This document shows, piece after piece, positions 62,932-64,000 of a stretch of 64,000 bases of DNA (positions within the stretch are counted from its first letter, which is position 1; each line of letters begins with the position of its first letter). A program made the translations under genes and the position numbers. The stretch comes from Streptomyces pyxinae (GTDB lineage Bacteria; Actinomycetota; Actinomycetes; Streptomycetales; Streptomycetaceae), in the NCBI RefSeq assembly GCF_024756275.1, contig NZ_JANUGQ010000002.1, forward strand, positions 372,001-436,000. The letters are read 5' to 3'. A model generated the notes under the pieces. It did not search any database, had not been told where the DNA came from, and worked only from the letters and a program-made list of their open reading frames with translations.

Positions 62932-63538
62932 TTCGCGCGGTAGGGCAGCGCCGTCGCCGGTGCCCTACCGCGGGCGCCGGCGCCGGTGCCCGGCCTGCGC
63001 GCGTGGGCGGGCGGTGGTCGGTGCCCGGGACTTCCCGCCGTGCCGCGAGGAGCGCCGGGCCGACCGGCGTGCCCTGTGCTCCACAACCGCAGCCGCCGAA
63101 GACACCGCGCATTCGGGGCCGGGGCCCGGCGACGTCTACGACGATCAGGAACTGGTCCTGCGGGGAGCTCACCGGCAACCAGCTCCTGGAGGGACGCCGT
63201 CGCGCAGCTGCCGATGACCAGCCGGTGGTGGGCGGCCATCGTCCCCGAGCCGGTCCGGCAGGCGGGCCGTACGGCTGGCCGCCTCCCCCGCCAGTCCTGG
63301 CGCCCGCCGCGGCGGCGGAACTGCTCGCCGCGCCCGCCGGACCGGCGCGTCCCCAGGGCCCCGGGGACGCCGCCTCGGACCACGTACGCTCGTCGCGCGG
63401 CCGGGAGGCGACGCCGCTCCCTCGGGCGAACCCGTCTATCGCGGCTGGTAAAGCGGCAGACCGCAACCATGTGAGAGCTGTCCTGCCGGCCGCTTAACGA
63501 GCCCGATGCCGCACCGGACGATGCGCCAGCCCCGGCAT

Positions 63539-63566
63539 CGGTTCACCTCCGCTCGCGCGGAGAGCG
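63539..63566 (-). repeat. Solitary inverted CRISPR repeat (family 2)
   Basis: On the minus strand this 28-bp unit equals the first repeat of the array at 63750, except that the loop has GA for AG. It faces the other way, 184 bases before that array. No second copy lies 61 bases away on either side. Confidence 0.85.
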
Positions 63567-63749
63567 GGCTTACTGAGCTGGTGGCCGGCTCAGGCACCGG
63601 CTTTCCCCGGACGCACCTCACCAGCCTCCGGCTCACCCGACGGGTAGGCTGCCCAGCCATAACATCGCCGACCGAACAACACCCGCCCCAGTCGCTGAGC
63701 ACCAGTCAAGTATTTGCAAAGCCCCGATAACAGCCCAAGTCGGAAAGCC
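63567..63749 (+). promoter_or_regulatory. Probable CRISPR leader
   Basis: 183 bases between the inverted repeat and the first array repeat. The end next to the array is AT-rich for this genome (AAGTATTTGCAAAGCCCC region, 63708-63725), as leaders are. It should hold the array promoter. No gene is seen in it; 62932-63538 also shows only decayed frames such as DDQELVL near 63135. Confidence 0.6.
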
Positions 63750-64000
63750 CGCTCTCCGCGCAGGCGGAGGTGAACCGGCCAGGCTCGGGGTGATGACCTC
63801 GTCACCGACCCGCTCTCCGCGCAGGCGGAGGTGAACCGCCCACCGTGCCCGCCGGGTGCACCACGATCACTGCTCTCCGCGCAGGCGGAGGTGGACCGTC
63901 GCGAACGCTGGGCAGGCGGGTGCCATAGCGCCGGTCTCCGTGCAGGCGGAGGTGGACCACCCGTAGACCACCGGTCCGGTCCGTCCCCGCTCCGGTCTCC
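63750..64000 (+). CRISPR. Type I-E-like CRISPR array (repeat family 2), cut by the window end
   Basis: 28-bp repeats start at 63750, 63811, 63871, 63932 and 63993 (the last cut). The unit is CGCTCTCCGCGCAGGCGGAG followed by GTGAACCG or GTGGACCG. Spacers are 32-33 bases and all different. Read on the plus strand the unit matches type I-E form (stem CTCCGC/GCGGAG, end ACCG), with the leader on the left. Repeats change step by step from CGCTC..GAACCG to CGGTC..GGACC, away from the leader. No cas genes are in the window. Confidence 0.93.

Overview
The window is very GC-rich (over 70% by eye) with GTG/TTG starts, GGAGG-type ribosome sites, strong GC hairpins and gene families typical of Streptomyces. 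It reads as a Streptomyces chromosome segment. The first 45 kb is gene-dense. The last 18 kb is gene-poor, full of decayed fragments, and ends in CRISPR repeats, like a chromosome arm.

Left part (1-10.5 kb): a double-HTH MerR regulator, a secreted SRPBCC protein divergent from a TetR regulator, a rifamycin phosphotransferase (rph) with a rifamycin-associated promoter element (RAE), a secreted tripeptidyl-peptidase-like hydrolase, a secreted endonuclease I, and a cytochrome P450.

Centre (10.6-31.5 kb): a hygromycin B-type aminoglycoside cluster. A heterodimeric ABC exporter lies beside a hygromycin phosphotransferase that closely matches APH(7'')-Ia as I remember it. The 2-deoxystreptamine enzymes are all present: 2-deoxy-scyllo-inosose synthase, its glutamine aminotransferase, and deoxy-scyllo-inosamine dehydrogenase. 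A methyltransferase of the DNA-amino type is the best candidate for making hyosamine. GmhA-, GmhB- and HddA-like enzymes supply a heptose (the destomic acid precursor). GalE- and GalT-like proteins supply galactose, or GalT may activate the heptose. Two glycosyltransferases, a HygY-like radical SAM epimerase (galactose to talose), an SDR plus second aminotransferase (heptose amination), and a HygX-like non-heme iron oxygenase (orthoester closure) complete the set. Many genes overlap by 1-4 bases.

Right of the cluster (32-49 kb): an XRE / ImmA-IrrE-like protease / membrane protein module, a universal stress protein, an epoxide-hydrolase-like protein, a methyltransferase, a VOC protein, a secreted Gly/Asp-rich protein with a Ser/Thr-rich beta tail, a large LuxR-type (LAL) ATPase regulator, RidA and GNAT proteins, and an IS21 istB remnant.

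Arm-like region (49-64 kb): a frameshifted Tn3-family transposase remnant, a DUF5937/ArsR-type regulator, and a 644-residue protein joining a DUF4157 HExxH domain to a C-terminal cytidine-deaminase-like toxin domain (the most novel gene here). There are also SRPBCC proteins, a frameshifted membrane-anchored Mrr nuclease, a RelE/ParE-like toxin-antitoxin pair, repeated decayed gene fragments, and three type I-E-like CRISPR loci with two repeat families but no cas genes in view.
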